Below, one piece after another: positions 11,197 to 22,648 of a stretch of DNA of 64,000 nucleotides (positions are counted from its first letter, which is position 1; each line of letters starts with the position of its first letter). Origin of the DNA: Massariosphaeria phaeospora (lineage: Eukaryota; Ascomycota; Dothideomycetes; Pleosporales); the NCBI GenBank assembly GCA_011032825.1, contig JAADJZ010000006.1:1612001-1676000 (forward strand), given 5' to 3'. The notes below the pieces were generated by a model, which worked only from the letters and a program-made list of their open reading frames with translations, searched no databases and was not told where the DNA came from. A program made the position numbers and the translations under genes.

Positions 11197-13327
11197 TCAA
11201 TGCTTGGGACAGCAGCATACATGCGGGCCGGATTTGATCACCGCGGCGGTGGCCTCGTCCTCGTATTTCTTGAAGTTCTCCATGAACAACCGACCGAGCT
11301 TCTCGACCTCGCCTGTGAAGTCGGCCGTGCCGTTCCATGACTTGGCAGGGTTGAGTAGCTCGTCCGGGACGTTGGGGCAGGACTTCGGCACCGACAGGCC
11401 GAACGTCTCATACGTTTCGTACTCGACCTTTGCGAGCTCACCCGAGTGGATGGCATCAAGAATGGCGCGGGTGTACTTGAGTGGGCAGCGCTTGCCACCA
11501 GTGGTAGCACCGGCACCGACCCAGCCGGTGTTCAGCAACCAGGCGTCGGCCTTGTGTTCATCGATCTTCTCCGCAAGCATGCTTGCGTATCGCATAGGGT
11601 GCAGAGCCAAGAAGGGCTGAGCAAAGCAGGCCGAGAAGGTGGCTTGGGGTTCCGTGATACCCTGCTCGGTACCAGCCATCTTGGATGTGTAGCCAGAGAT
11701 GAAGTGATACATAGTTTGTTCCTTATTGAGCTTGGAGATCGGAGGAAGGACACCTCGAGCATCGCAAGTGAGAAGCACTATGTTCTTGGGGTGGTTGTCT
11801 GAGATGCACGGAATTTTCGTGTTCTCAATGTACTCGATGGGGTAGGCACAGCGGGTGTTCTCTGTTAGCGTGTCGTCTTCGTAGTCCACAACGCGTGTTT
11901 CCGGGTCAAAGACGACATTCTCGAGGATAGAGCCAAATCGGATAGCGCTAAAGATATCTGGCTCCTTCTCGGCAGAGAGACCAATGCACTTCGCATAACA
12001 GCCGCCCTCAATGTTGAAGATGCCTGTATCGCTCCAGCAGTGCTCGTCGTCGCCGATGAGAGCTCGCTTGGGATCGGCAGACAGAGTCGTCTTGCCAGTA
12101 CCGGAGAGGCCGAAGAAGACAGTGACATCCCCACTCCTGCCCTCGTTCGCAGACGAGTGCAGAGTAAGTACGTTGTAGTTCACGGGCATCTCGTAGAAGA
12201 GCACTGTGAAGATTCCTTTTTTCATCTCGCCTATGTGGAAGTTAGCTTCGTTCTTAGAGATGTAGTAAACACTCACCAGCATACTCGGTTCCGAGGATAA
12301 CCATCTCTTTCTCGGCAAAGTTGATGGACACCGAGGTCGAGGAGGTCATACCGCTGGTGTATCTGTTTGCGGGGAAAGCGCCGGCGTTGTAGATGACGTA
12401 GTCTGGATGGAAATGCTCCAACTCTTCCCGTGAAGGCCGAATCAACATGTTGCGCATGAACAGAGCGTGGTAGGCACGCGCGCAGACAACGCGCACTCGG
12501 ATCCGGTAGCGCTGGTCCCATCCTGCGAAGCCGTCGACGACATAGATGCGATTCCGGGTGTTGAGGTAGTCGATGGCCCGCTCACGGTTGATGCGCCAGA
12601 CCTGGCGATGGTGTTAGCAACGACCTCGGGAGCAAGAAGTGCACGTGAGACGTTTCCCAAACGAAACGAAGATCTGCATGCGGTGGAAATGCGGGGAACG
12701 CCACCGCCATGCACGCCAAGCGCAGGGCCCGGCCATCGACGGTCCTCGAGACGACGTCCCTCGGCTCCGGCACCCTCACCATGACGTGTGCCGCCGGCGA
12801 CAAGCGCAAGCAGAGGTAATCCAAGCGCAACACTGGACGGAAGAACGGATCGAGCAGCTTACATCGGGCGACATCGGCTTGTTGACTGGTCCCCACCAGA
12901 CGTTCTTCTTTGACGAGTCTTCTTCGACGATTCGCTTGTCCGAAGGGGACCGGCCAGTCTTAGCACCTGAGTATGCGGACAGCGCGCCAGATGATGTGAT
13001 GGCCGAGCCAGACTCGTAGACGAGAGCATCTTCGTAGAGGGCAGCAACAGATGGGTTGGCGACCTGGAACAAGAACACAGTGTCAGCATTGGGCAAGATA
13101 GTATTGTGCCACGGGAGTGTCTTACAATAGCTACTCGGTCGTAGTCGATGTGTGCCCGGTCGTGGAGCTCCTCCTCGATCTCAGTATGTTCCTGTTTGGG
13201 CCTGGCAATGGACTGTTAGCCATAGCTGTCCGGGCACAGGCAGTTGGCACTGTTGGTCGAGGGCAGTAGGTACTCACTGGACGCCGGTCGGGTGTAGAGC
13301 CGTCTTGTTGACGCTTGGCTTCGCCAT
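11197..13327 (-). CDS. acuF: Phosphoenolpyruvate carboxykinase (ATP)
   Basis: Converts oxaloacetate and ATP to PEP, the committed cytosolic step of gluconeogenesis, needed for growth on acetate, ethanol or amino acids. Exons are 13278-13327, 13126-13201, 12863-13063, 12277-12601 and 11197-12230; phases agree throughout and give 561 residues, the usual length. Hallmarks are [17 protein letters not shown], the P-loop [13 protein letters not shown] (about residue 258), the kinase-2 motif [10 protein letters not shown] and the C-terminal [13 protein letters not shown]. Intron 3 (12602-12862, 261 bases) is several times longer than the others (46-76 bases). The symbol follows the Aspergillus nidulans name; yeast uses PCK1. 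The upstream region bears a strong G-quadruplex motif. Expression is probably under carbon-source control, as known for the family. Confidence 0.96.
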
Positions 13328-14879
13328 GATTCCGGTGAGTAGTGAGGATAAGGAGGAAGAATGGAAGTTGTTCCGCTGTTGCTTGCTGACCTGTTGGCGG
13401 GCAAAGTCTTGTGCTAGAGGGGCTGGAGATGCTGGGCGGAAAGGCAGAGGGGAGACGTGTTCCTTTATAGAAGAAGCCATGTAGCTGCCCGGTTGTCGTG
13501 GACGGCGCCGAAACAACTCTCGATCAGAGCTCGGGCGCGAGGAATGGTCGTGATTGGGTGGAGCGGCTTGTGGTAGTGAACTGCTGGTAGCGTAGGCTGT
13601 GGACACCGGGAATTGTCGGAACGAGGTAGCGGCGACTGGAGGCACGGTTGGGGTTGGGGCTGGGGCTGGGGCTGGGGCCGGGGCTGGCAGCAAGTGGCGG
13701 CGGGCGACGATAGCCTGGCCGGGCTTTATGGTGCATGGTGAAAGAATGCGTGGAATCCTCATCGAACACCCTGCGACGGTGCTGTAAGAAGCATGTCTGG
13801 CCGTTGCGCTCTGCCCTGAGGAGGCCACGAGTCACTGGGCTGCGAGTAACCCATGAGCCATGAGCCCGCCGCGCAGCCGTATTGGCCTTTTGCGCCGGCG
13901 ACAGCTTGGGTGCCTGAGGGTCGGCTCTGGGCCGTGGCCGGGCGCTGCGCGTCTCCCCATGCCCCGCAAACAAGGCCGTCACCCCCCGGATCTCGCAGCT
14001 CGCGTTAGTCACGTCCCGTCAAGACTCCAGCCCCAGTTCCAGCTCAACACCCTCTGCAGTGGTGGCGCGCTGCTGCTCCAAACGGCCTCTCTCGTGACGG
14101 CCTTCTCCAGCTCGTGACGAGCTCCGACACCCGGCGATTCGCCCAGGCACTCTGCCACCAAAGACACCACGTTACCAGTCGCGCATCCAATCCCTCAGGA
14201 AACCGAGCACTGCGGCGGTCAATCGCGCACGCTCCTGCGCGCTGACGCCAGTTTCACGAGCCGGGTGGCGGTGCGAGCTGGAGACTGGAGTTCAACGTCG
14301 CGTTCCGGTTCTTCTTCGTGCGGACCCCTGCAGCCTCGACCACGACACGGCCATTACCTAGGAGCTGGTGGTCACTTCACGCCTCGGGCAGATGGGAGTA
14401 GCGCTGCAGCAACTCCATTGAGGCCGAAACGCCAGGATCGGTGACAATGCCGAGCCTGGAGGAGGTCTTGGTGCCGAGCCTAACTGCCATATTGGAATTT
14501 GAGGGAATTGCTGCTGCTCGGTGCTGCTGAACCGACATCGTGGGCTGACTATGCTGGAAATCCCGCAGTTACACATGCAGCGCACGACGGGCACCCGAGC
14601 AATTACTTACTTGGGTGGGAAGCCATTGTTATATTGCTAAAACGCACGAGGCCTAAGTAGGCCGATTAAAACCCAGGGTCTGTCATTGCACCTGAAATAC
14701 TTTGATGCGTGCATTAAGAATTTATTCCCAAACTCCTCGCACATGCCGTACTTGCTCTGAAGCATCGTGAACATGTGGGGAAGCGGGAATTAGGGTCCAT
14801 CCCCGACTGGGGATAGGCAAGTCCGCGGCCGGCATTATCGCACCATACCGAGGCTCAATAATAATACGAACACGCCAAT
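13328..14879. other. Upstream region of PEPCK and 3' flank of ABC transporter
   Basis: 1.55 kb with no supported gene. It is GC-rich and has several overlapping short frames with Pro/Ala/Arg bias but no family resemblance. The G-rich tract at 13650-13683 is its only structured element. Confidence 0.6.
13650..13683 (+). promoter_or_regulatory. G-quadruplex-forming tract upstream of PEPCK
   Basis: Six consecutive runs of four G (13650-53, 56-59, 62-65, 68-71, 74-77, 80-83) are separated by two-base loops TT, CT, CT, CT and CC. This fits the canonical G4 pattern and lies about 323 bases upstream of the PEPCK start codon, on the strand opposite to the coding strand. Whether it regulates the gene is inference. 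Confidence 0.6.
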
Positions 14880-17800
14880 CTACGCTTTATCACCGCTCTC
14901 GTTCTTCTTCATTTCCTTCTTGTGTCGACGCGCGGTGGGACTAAAAACCGCTTTGATCCTCCGAAGGCCTCCGAGATATAGCCAAGTGCAAGCAAACACC
15001 ATGGCGAAGTTGAACATGATATACGCCCCTAGGAGTTCTTAGCAATTGCATACCAAATGAGCAACTATCCCCACTCCACTTACACATGATGCCGAAGTCA
15101 CGCCAGATATATTTGGGCATGATGTTGAAGGATGCCGCAAACTGGGTACCGGAGGAGAATTGGCAGAAGCCACAATCCCCATTAGGCTGCGTCTCGACAT
15201 ATCCACCAGACTGTTGCGCGATGCTTCCAGCGTACGACTGACAATCCTGCCCAGGAGGGGGTGGGAAGATCGCTAGCTCTTTAGTGTCGCACTGGATGGG
15301 AATGCCTTGCGTAAGCAAGGCTAAGAAGCCTTCAAGGAGATACTTGAAGGGTGTTAACCAGTACATCCAGCTCTGCCAGAAGCTGATGAGAGCCGCGTAT
15401 GGCACAACAACACCGCAAAAGCTGACGATGAAGGTAAAAAAAAGCGGGACCAAAAGGGAAGCGAGAAGCTCGTTCGGACTGAAAGCAGCAATGGCTTGCC
15501 CAAAACCGAGATAGTAAAGCTCGAAAAGCATCACAAAGAGCCACACGCTAGCAGAAGTGTAGGTGTCGCGTGGGAACCATGTGGCCCAGTACCAACAGCA
15601 CCCTAATCGATCTTAGCATCCATTGATGCTTCACTCAAGGTACTTGGCAACTTACAGTAAAGGGTTCCAGCAACAATGCGATATGGAATTTCGCTCAGAA
15701 TTGCGCCCCACACGAAAGCGGACCAGGAATAGATTTTGGCCTTGCCTTCTCGTGATTCATAAATCGACCGCATGTTCAAGAATCGAGGCTGTAACTGCTG
15801 TATGAGCGGAGGACAGATAGTAAGTGTCATGAAGACCGAGAAGAGGCGGGACTGCATGTCGACTTGGCTGTTTCCCTATCTAGAATTAGCGGGAGATATA
15901 TTCGTTGTCATTGAGTGACCTACTAGGTGCCAGAACGTAAAGCTGTTGAAGAGACCAGTGAAAATGTGCAACATGAACATTCCAATAATGTAGGGTGGGT
16001 CCCGCCACATGGCGACAAAGCTTCGGTGGACGACTGTATAAAGTTGAGTTGACAGTGGCATGGCATACTCCCGATCATCGCGAGTTTCTCCGCCCGCTGA
16101 TGCATTGCGCCGGGTAGACATAATGTCCTGGATTTCGTGACTAAGCTTCTCATTCTCCGGCGACGATGCCCAAACATCGCCCCAGTCTTGGCCTTTGTAT
16201 TCAGGGTCTCCAGCGCCAATAGCTTCTAGCATGTGCTCAGCAGGATTTCCTTTCGGTGAGCATTTCTTAGCCCCATTCTTTTCAAGGTAGTTGAGAAGGG
16301 TGCGGCTGTCGCGGCCAAGCTCTCCAAAGTAGACTGTCCTGCCCCCACTCTTCAATAGTAGCAGTTGATCGAAGTGTTCGAATAGAACTGACGACGGCTG
16401 ATGTATAGTACATAGAATAGCTTGTCCAGCATCCGCAAGCTTGCGCAGGAACCGGACGATGTTGAATGCCGCACCAGAATCTAAGCCGGAGGTAGGCTCG
16501 TCCAGAAACATCAAGAGCTCAGGCTTGCTAGCCAATTCGACACCAATGGTGACACGCTTTCGCTGCTCCTGATTCAAGCCTGAGCCCGGATTTCCTATCG
16601 CTGCTCCAGCAATATCGCGCATCTCGAGGAGGTCAATAATCGTCTCCACATAATCGTATTTTTCCTGAAGAGGAACTTCTTTAGGCTGGCGTAGTTTGGC
16701 AGAGAAGCGCAACGCCTCGCGCACTGTTGCTGTAGATTCGTGGACATCCATTTGTTCCGCGAACCCAGTAGATCGTTGGAAAGACGACGGCAACGGCTTA
16801 CCATCAACTAAGAAGTCTCCTCTAACGACGCCGAAGTTGATCCGCTGGGCGAGAGTATTCAATAGTGTCGTCTTGCCAGCTCCCGAGGCGCCCATCAGGG
16901 CAGTCAATTTGCCGGGTTTAACATAACCCTGAACGTCTTGAAGAAGTGTCCTTTCGCCTTTCTCATATGGAATAGTGTAGTTGACGTTCTGCCATGTGAA
17001 GATGGTTTCATTCTTTGCGACACCTTTGACTGTTCCGTTGGTGCCGCTACTATCGCTCTCTTCTCCGACAGGGTTGGCACCTGTTTGCTCGGTCTTACCA
17101 TTCTCCGCATCTTCGGGTAGAGCTTTGACTTCCATGGCTTTCTCAACAGTCTTGGGTACTTGACCTCTCTTGAAGATCGTCACTGCACCACCGCCCTTAT
17201 TTGGCTTCTGCAACTCCATACCCAAAGCCGTCAGGCATACGAAGAAGATGAAGAAGCCGCAGATGATTCCAAAGTTGCGCCATAGGTGCGACCGAGAATA
17301 TTGATATGCAACTTGAATATAATTGGCACCGGAAACGGTAAGGGATCCAGGAGTGCTGCCTTGAATCGCACAAGACTGGTATCGCGGATCTGCATTCGGA
17401 ACTTGAGGAACTATGTACGGGGGAACGCATTCAATTTGTAGACTGTGAAATTCGTTGGCGATTAGTGCCTCGAAACCGTATTGAACCGGGTTGATCCATC
17501 TAAAACATTAGCCCAACAATCGTGCGATCTCAAAATCCTACCACTTACCTTAACCAGGAGAACCAAGGATGCATTTTGCTTGGTGGTATCAAATAGCCGG
17601 TGTACACAACCAAGGCTTGGATTGCAACACCGGTTACTCTGGTAGCAACATCGAGGGAACCAACCAGGGCCCCGATGGCTCTGAAGAAGGCGTACATCGT
17701 CATCGTTATGATCCATAGTAACAGGAGCGAGATGAAGAATTGTGAGGCGGTTCGCTGTAGGTTCGCCATGAAGTATACAACGACATCGAAGATGAACACC

Positions 17801-19956
17801 TGAACGAGGACGAGTGGAATGTCGACCACAGTCTGGGCAATGGCGTAAGCAGCAGGTCGATAGAATGAGAAGCTCTTGTGCTTCAATAGAATCGGTCGGC
17901 TTTCAAATGCGGCTGTGAGCTCAGCAAGAGCGAGAAGAGCGTTGAAAAGAAGCATGAAGAAGATGACACCGCCACGGGTGAACACGCCTTCAGCTGTGTT
18001 AGGCAAGTCGTAGAAAAGAGACCCGACTATAAGAGCCTGGAACATTATACCAACCCACTTCCCCGCCAAGGACTGTTTGTCCCCTAGGTTGACTAAAAGC
18101 TGGCGTTTCGTGCAAGCAGTCACCTGCTTATGGAATCCTAAGGTATAATTCTTCTTCGCGGTGGCTTTGGTTCGGGATTTTTGACGCTCTTCGGCCATAT
18201 GCTTCGTGTTCTGTTCGAACTCCTCGATCTCAGCAATATTGCGCTGATGCTGCTCACTTTGTAAGAAAGCTTGGCCAAATTGCGCCCCAGATCTTGGGAT
18301 ACGATCCTCCCATCCGTCTTTGACATGACGCTCATGAGGGTCCGTCACAGAGGTTATGAAATCCGCCGAGGTCCACCGCTCCGGTTGAACGAAGCCTAGA
18401 TTTTTGAAGTAGCTTGCTGCTTCATCCGAAGGGCCGAAATAACAACAACGTCCCTCGTGGATCAGCAGAACCTTGTCGAACAGATCGTACAAAGATTCGC
18501 CTGCTTGGTAAAGAGCGACGGAGGTGGATATGCTAGCCATGTTGGTAAGCGATCGCAGACTTTGTACATATTCCAAGGCGGTTGAAGCATCCTATAATGT
18601 GTCAGTGCACGCCTTGAGTGTTGCAAGGTATACTGACCAGGCCCCGCGTAGAGTTATCCCAAGACTGACAGCTTGCTTTGGTTATCATAGCCTCAGCGAT
18701 GCTGACCCGTTTCTTCTCTCCACCAGAGACGCCTCGAACAAATTCATTGCCAACCTTGGTATTCATAGTATGCTCGATCCAGAAGAGCTTTGATATGACT
18801 CGAAGGAACTCCTTAACATAGTCCTTTCTAGTTTCTCCTTCTTTTCTAGAATCCTTCCCTGGAGTTCTTGTCTTCAATGCAAAACTCAACGTGTCTTTCA
18901 CTTTGAGGGTTGCATAGTGGAGATCATCTTCCGGGTTATACAAAACCTCGCTTCGGTACTTCTTCCCCATCTCCTTAGCGTCTGTGCCTCCGTATGTAAC
19001 CTCGCCTGATATCTCTTCGTAGCCGAACCTTTGGTTTCCGATGATTTTTAGGAACGTGGAGCACCCAGCACCAGGCCGACCGAGTACAAGGAGCATCTCT
19101 CCGGGCTTAACGGAGCCAGTGAAGTTATCAATAATTGTGCGTACAGGTGGCTTTCCAGTCGTCTTGCGGGGGCCTCTAGTCACCAAATTCTTGAAAAAGC
19201 GTGGCATGCCGAGAAATAGGTCGCCAACAGACGGCTGAAGAGCCGCACCGACTCCCATGCCTGACGGATCGTTAGCGATGAACCTACAGTATAGCTCCAG
19301 CATAACATACCTTTAACGGTAAGATTCTTGAAAACAACACCGACGTGCCTCGTCTTCTCTTCCTCAGACGCTTCCTGCCGAGAGCGCCCGAACATTCGCG
19401 ACATGAGTTTATTTATCTCCTCCTGTTCTTCTCCAGTACTCGACGCCGTGGTTGCGGTATTAGTCCTGGTCATCGTATTCGTCCTACGTTTGGATAGACC
19501 ACGAAACAAATCTTCTTCTGTCATTGGCTTCGACGGACCTCGCTCAAGAGCAGGTCTTTGAGGAGCAGAGGCTGCAGGCTTGATGGCGGCAAAACCACCC
19601 GGATCTTCATCTTCGCTGTATACAGACTCCGCAGAGACGGCCTGGACCACGGGTACCGCTTCTTCTACCTGCCCATCATTCTCGTTGGGTAGTATTACAG
19701 GCGTGTCGAAGTTGGACGAAGATACCTCGTCGACTTCTGTTGGGGCTGTAATGGTACCATTGGTAGCGCTTTGTGTATAGTCAAGATATGTGTTGGGGGT
19801 ATCTTCGGGAGCCTGATAAGGGCTTTCTTCTGGTGCGCTGCGTAGCTGGGGAGCATTCTGGACATAAGACTGCGGTCGATCTTGGTCGGTCGGTGTGGCT
19901 ATCCATACTTCCGGCAGCTCGTCTCCATGAGGTGTATCGTCTGGCTTTGGAGCCAT
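14880..19956 (-). CDS. PDR-type (ABCG) full-length ABC transporter
   Basis: Plasma-membrane drug or toxicant exporter of the pleiotropic drug resistance class. Exons are 19311-19956, 18591's upstream partner 18638-19260, 17549-18591, 15924-17499, 15656-15875, 15084-15602 and 14880-15028; all phases fit and give 1591 residues. The order is NBD1-TMD1-NBD2-TMD2. NBD1 has Walker A GRPGAGCST, signature VSGGEKKR and a WDNSTRGLD loop. NBD2 has Walker A GASGAGKTT, the degenerate signature LNQEQRKR and Walker B LLMFLDEPTSGLDS. This split of intact and degenerate sites is normal for fungal PDR pumps. The extracellular loop before the last helices is Cys-rich. The N-terminal about 200 residues are acidic and probably disordered. 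It could be a CDR1/PMR/AtrB-like pump; substrates cannot be read from sequence. Confidence 0.94.
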
Positions 19957-20896
19957 TATGATTCTGTTTCGCTATTCTGTTCACGAGCCAAGAAATAAGT
20001 GCGTGTATCCGGAACGAAAACCCCCATGAGCAAATTGCGAGTACGGTTGTCGACCTTAAAAATAATGGTTCTGTCGGTGTCCTGATGTGGTCGATGGTTG
20101 CGGTAGGAATAGAAACGATGGCTAACATGAGCCCTCGGATCACGAGGGAAGTCGCGATTTGAGTTCACTAGCGGCGCCATTTTCTGATGTTTATTACAAA
20201 GGTCCAGCGAGAGTGTTGATGTCATCGCGTGTTCATGCCAACCCCCCAAGGCGGCTAGCACATCGCGTCGGCGTCTTGGAAAGGCCGAGCTTACGCCTCT
20301 CCCGAGGTGACCCCGGGCCACTCTACTCAAACCACCACTTTACTCAAACGGTGATCGACGCCGAAACATACGATTATAAAATCGCCGACTTGACTGCGAC
20401 TGCAAGGCCCTATACCTATATGGAACTCCGCTGGCAGCGTGCCCTAGTATCTGACAGCCATGGTTTACAGTTTCATCTCATACCTGTTCAAGTGTAATGT
20501 AAGTCCTTTGGGGTAAAGGCAGCTATTGTTTCTCTTGTAGTGTTATCTTACTGTGCGCCTAGAGCAGGCTGAGGCTACTCGCTATTGATCAGTTGAATAT
20601 CCTCATCTGACAGCCATGTCATCAATCAGATCTGTGCATCTTTCAATCCTTCGAGGGTCTTTACTGATCGCGCATAATCACGATTATAGCACTAATATGT
20701 GTGGTGGTACATAGCGATAGCTAGCGATAAAGTACAATCTATAACTTGGAATACGTGTGTTCTAAGCATAGTTAGACGGAACTGGTTGGTGTTGATCCGG
20801 GATCTTAATAAGAGGTGTGCTAGTAGGTTGCATATAAGACTACACTTTGTTTAGGGCTCATGTTCTTTGCTATTTCCATGCAAACATCACAGCCTC
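19957..20896. other. Upstream region of ABC transporter
   Basis: 940 bases between the transporter start and the stop of the bZIP gene. No coding family or repeat was recognised. It probably contains the transporter promoter. Confidence 0.6.
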
Positions 20897-22002
20897 TCAA
20901 CCTTGTATCCTCAGTGCGCTTTGCCCTCGCTCTTTCCTCTTCCTGTTCGTAAGCTCTAATATCTTAGTGTCCAGACACCACCACCAATTTCGAAAGAACT
21001 GCTCGCCCACCTCCCAGGACTCCGGGGCGAGCTCACTTCCATCGTTCCAGGTTGTAGTATTACCATGCACCTTTAACCCTTCATCAACATCGTCCAGGTC
21101 ATGCATAAGCTGAATTACGGCTTTACTTTGGCCATCTCCGTCGTCGTCCCGAGCTATAGGTGGACGCACCGCGGATGGCAAAGCCAACATACAGATCAGC
21201 TTTTCGCGAACCGAAGGCCAAACCAAAGTGTCGATGAGAGGATGGTGGGGAATCGCTATCTGTGCGGGTGTTGGATAGAAGCTTGGTGGAAGAGAATGGT
21301 CTGGTTTGGGTGAAACGGTATGGAGATACAAGGGGTTGTATATGTGCGCCATTATGTCCAGGTTGGTTGCTATGGTAGTGAAGGCATGCAGAGCAGAAAG
21401 CATAGGAATACTGAGAAGCCCGCCATCGGCGGAAATAGGAAAGTTGAAACCTGGCGGAGCTGCACTTGTGTTGCTTGACGATATAGACATTGCTGAGGAC
21501 GGGGACTGAGGTATTGGGCTTGGGAGGTAGGAGAAACCTGTCCGGGTGTAAGTAAGGGTGCTCATTAAGTGAGCTGGCATTGTCTAATGTCGTTCTCAAA
21601 GGCATGGTTGCTTACCTGAGTCCTGAAAAAGTTGAAAGTCGGGAAGATCCTGAAATCCGCCAAAGCCGACGTCTACGAAATCGTTTCTGTCAACCTCCTC
21701 GACTTCGTCTAGTTCCTCGGAGCTTGGTTCCGTCGTTGGGAATACTTCGAAGTCGACATCCACACTTCGATCTCGCGGCTGAGCGATTGTCTGAGGCGGG
21801 GTAATGCGTTTAGCCTGCGCTTCCAACTCTGCTATCCTTTCTCTTCGTCTCTGGCCTGCCGACCGATGTCAATATACGGCTGTGGACAATCACTAGGGTG
21901 TAACATACGATACCTCCTCTGCGCCAAAACATTCAGTACCCTCTTACGGTCCGGATCGCCCGGCTCAGGCACCTTCTTCGGCGTTTTGGTCTTTCGATCC
22001 AT
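20897..22002 (-). CDS. bZIP transcription factor with DUF3425 C-terminus
   Basis: Exons 21909-22002, 21616-21855 and 20897-21537 join in frame to 324 residues. The N-terminus has a basic region followed by a very short zipper (KRVLNVLAQRRY then RQRRRERIAELEAQ, about residues 20-50), split by the first intron. The C-terminal half (IPMLSALHAFTTIATNLDIM, HHPLIDTLVWPSVREKLICM, WELG-like VGEQFFRNWWWCLD) matches the DUF3425 domain common in ascomycete bZIP proteins. It is a nuclear DNA-binding regulator by family. It lies 940 bases upstream of, and on the same strand as, the ABC transporter; a regulatory link is only a possibility. Confidence 0.88.
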
Positions 22003-22648
22003 CTTTATCGATGTCTCATTGTACCGTTATGGTATGCAAGGCTCGCGTTAAGCTGTCAAGCGCTGGCTCTGAGAAACAAGTAATGGATGGCCAGGAGTCA
22101 TCTAATTATATTGAAGCATAACGTTATGGTGGAACCAGATCCGGTTTAGCGCTGGAGCAACCATGTCCCCGATGCTACTTTCGGGATCGCGGCGAAATAC
22201 GAGTTGCAGGTCAAGCAGAGTCAGGGCTGAACGAAACGAAGAAATGTAGGACCTAAGCCTGCCTCAGCTGAAAGGCGGTTGTCAGTTTGAGATGAGGAGT
22301 TGCCCACTGTCCCTTAGCTAGATTGCACGCTCAACACCCAGGTTTTTAAGACCCCGACCATAGCGGTGGAAACCGTTCGATGTACAGCATATCTGCATCC
22401 GTTGTTAGGTGAAATGGGAGTCGCTTCCCAAGTTTGTGATGTCGCATCATGTCGCGTGAGGACGCGTTTCGCTTTCACGCGTGCGTTGCTAGGTGACGCA
22501 TAGTGCCAAGACTGCAGCCTTTACGCACAACAATAGTATTGGTATCGTTATGAAAGCATCAGGCGTCGACACCACAACAACACGCTCGTAAGTCACTCTA
22601 ATCTCCCACAAATTGTCGAAGCATCTCTGAGATCGACTAGGCCAGTCC
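22003..22648. promoter_or_regulatory. Divergent intergenic region, bZIP gene (-) and SNF2 gene (+)
   Basis: 646 bases between two divergently transcribed genes, expected to hold both promoters. No specific operator was identified. Confidence 0.5.

Noticed and set aside
12639..13019. 126-codon + strand frame over PEPCK introns and exons
   Set aside because: Crosses well-supported PEPCK exons on the other strand; no family resemblance.
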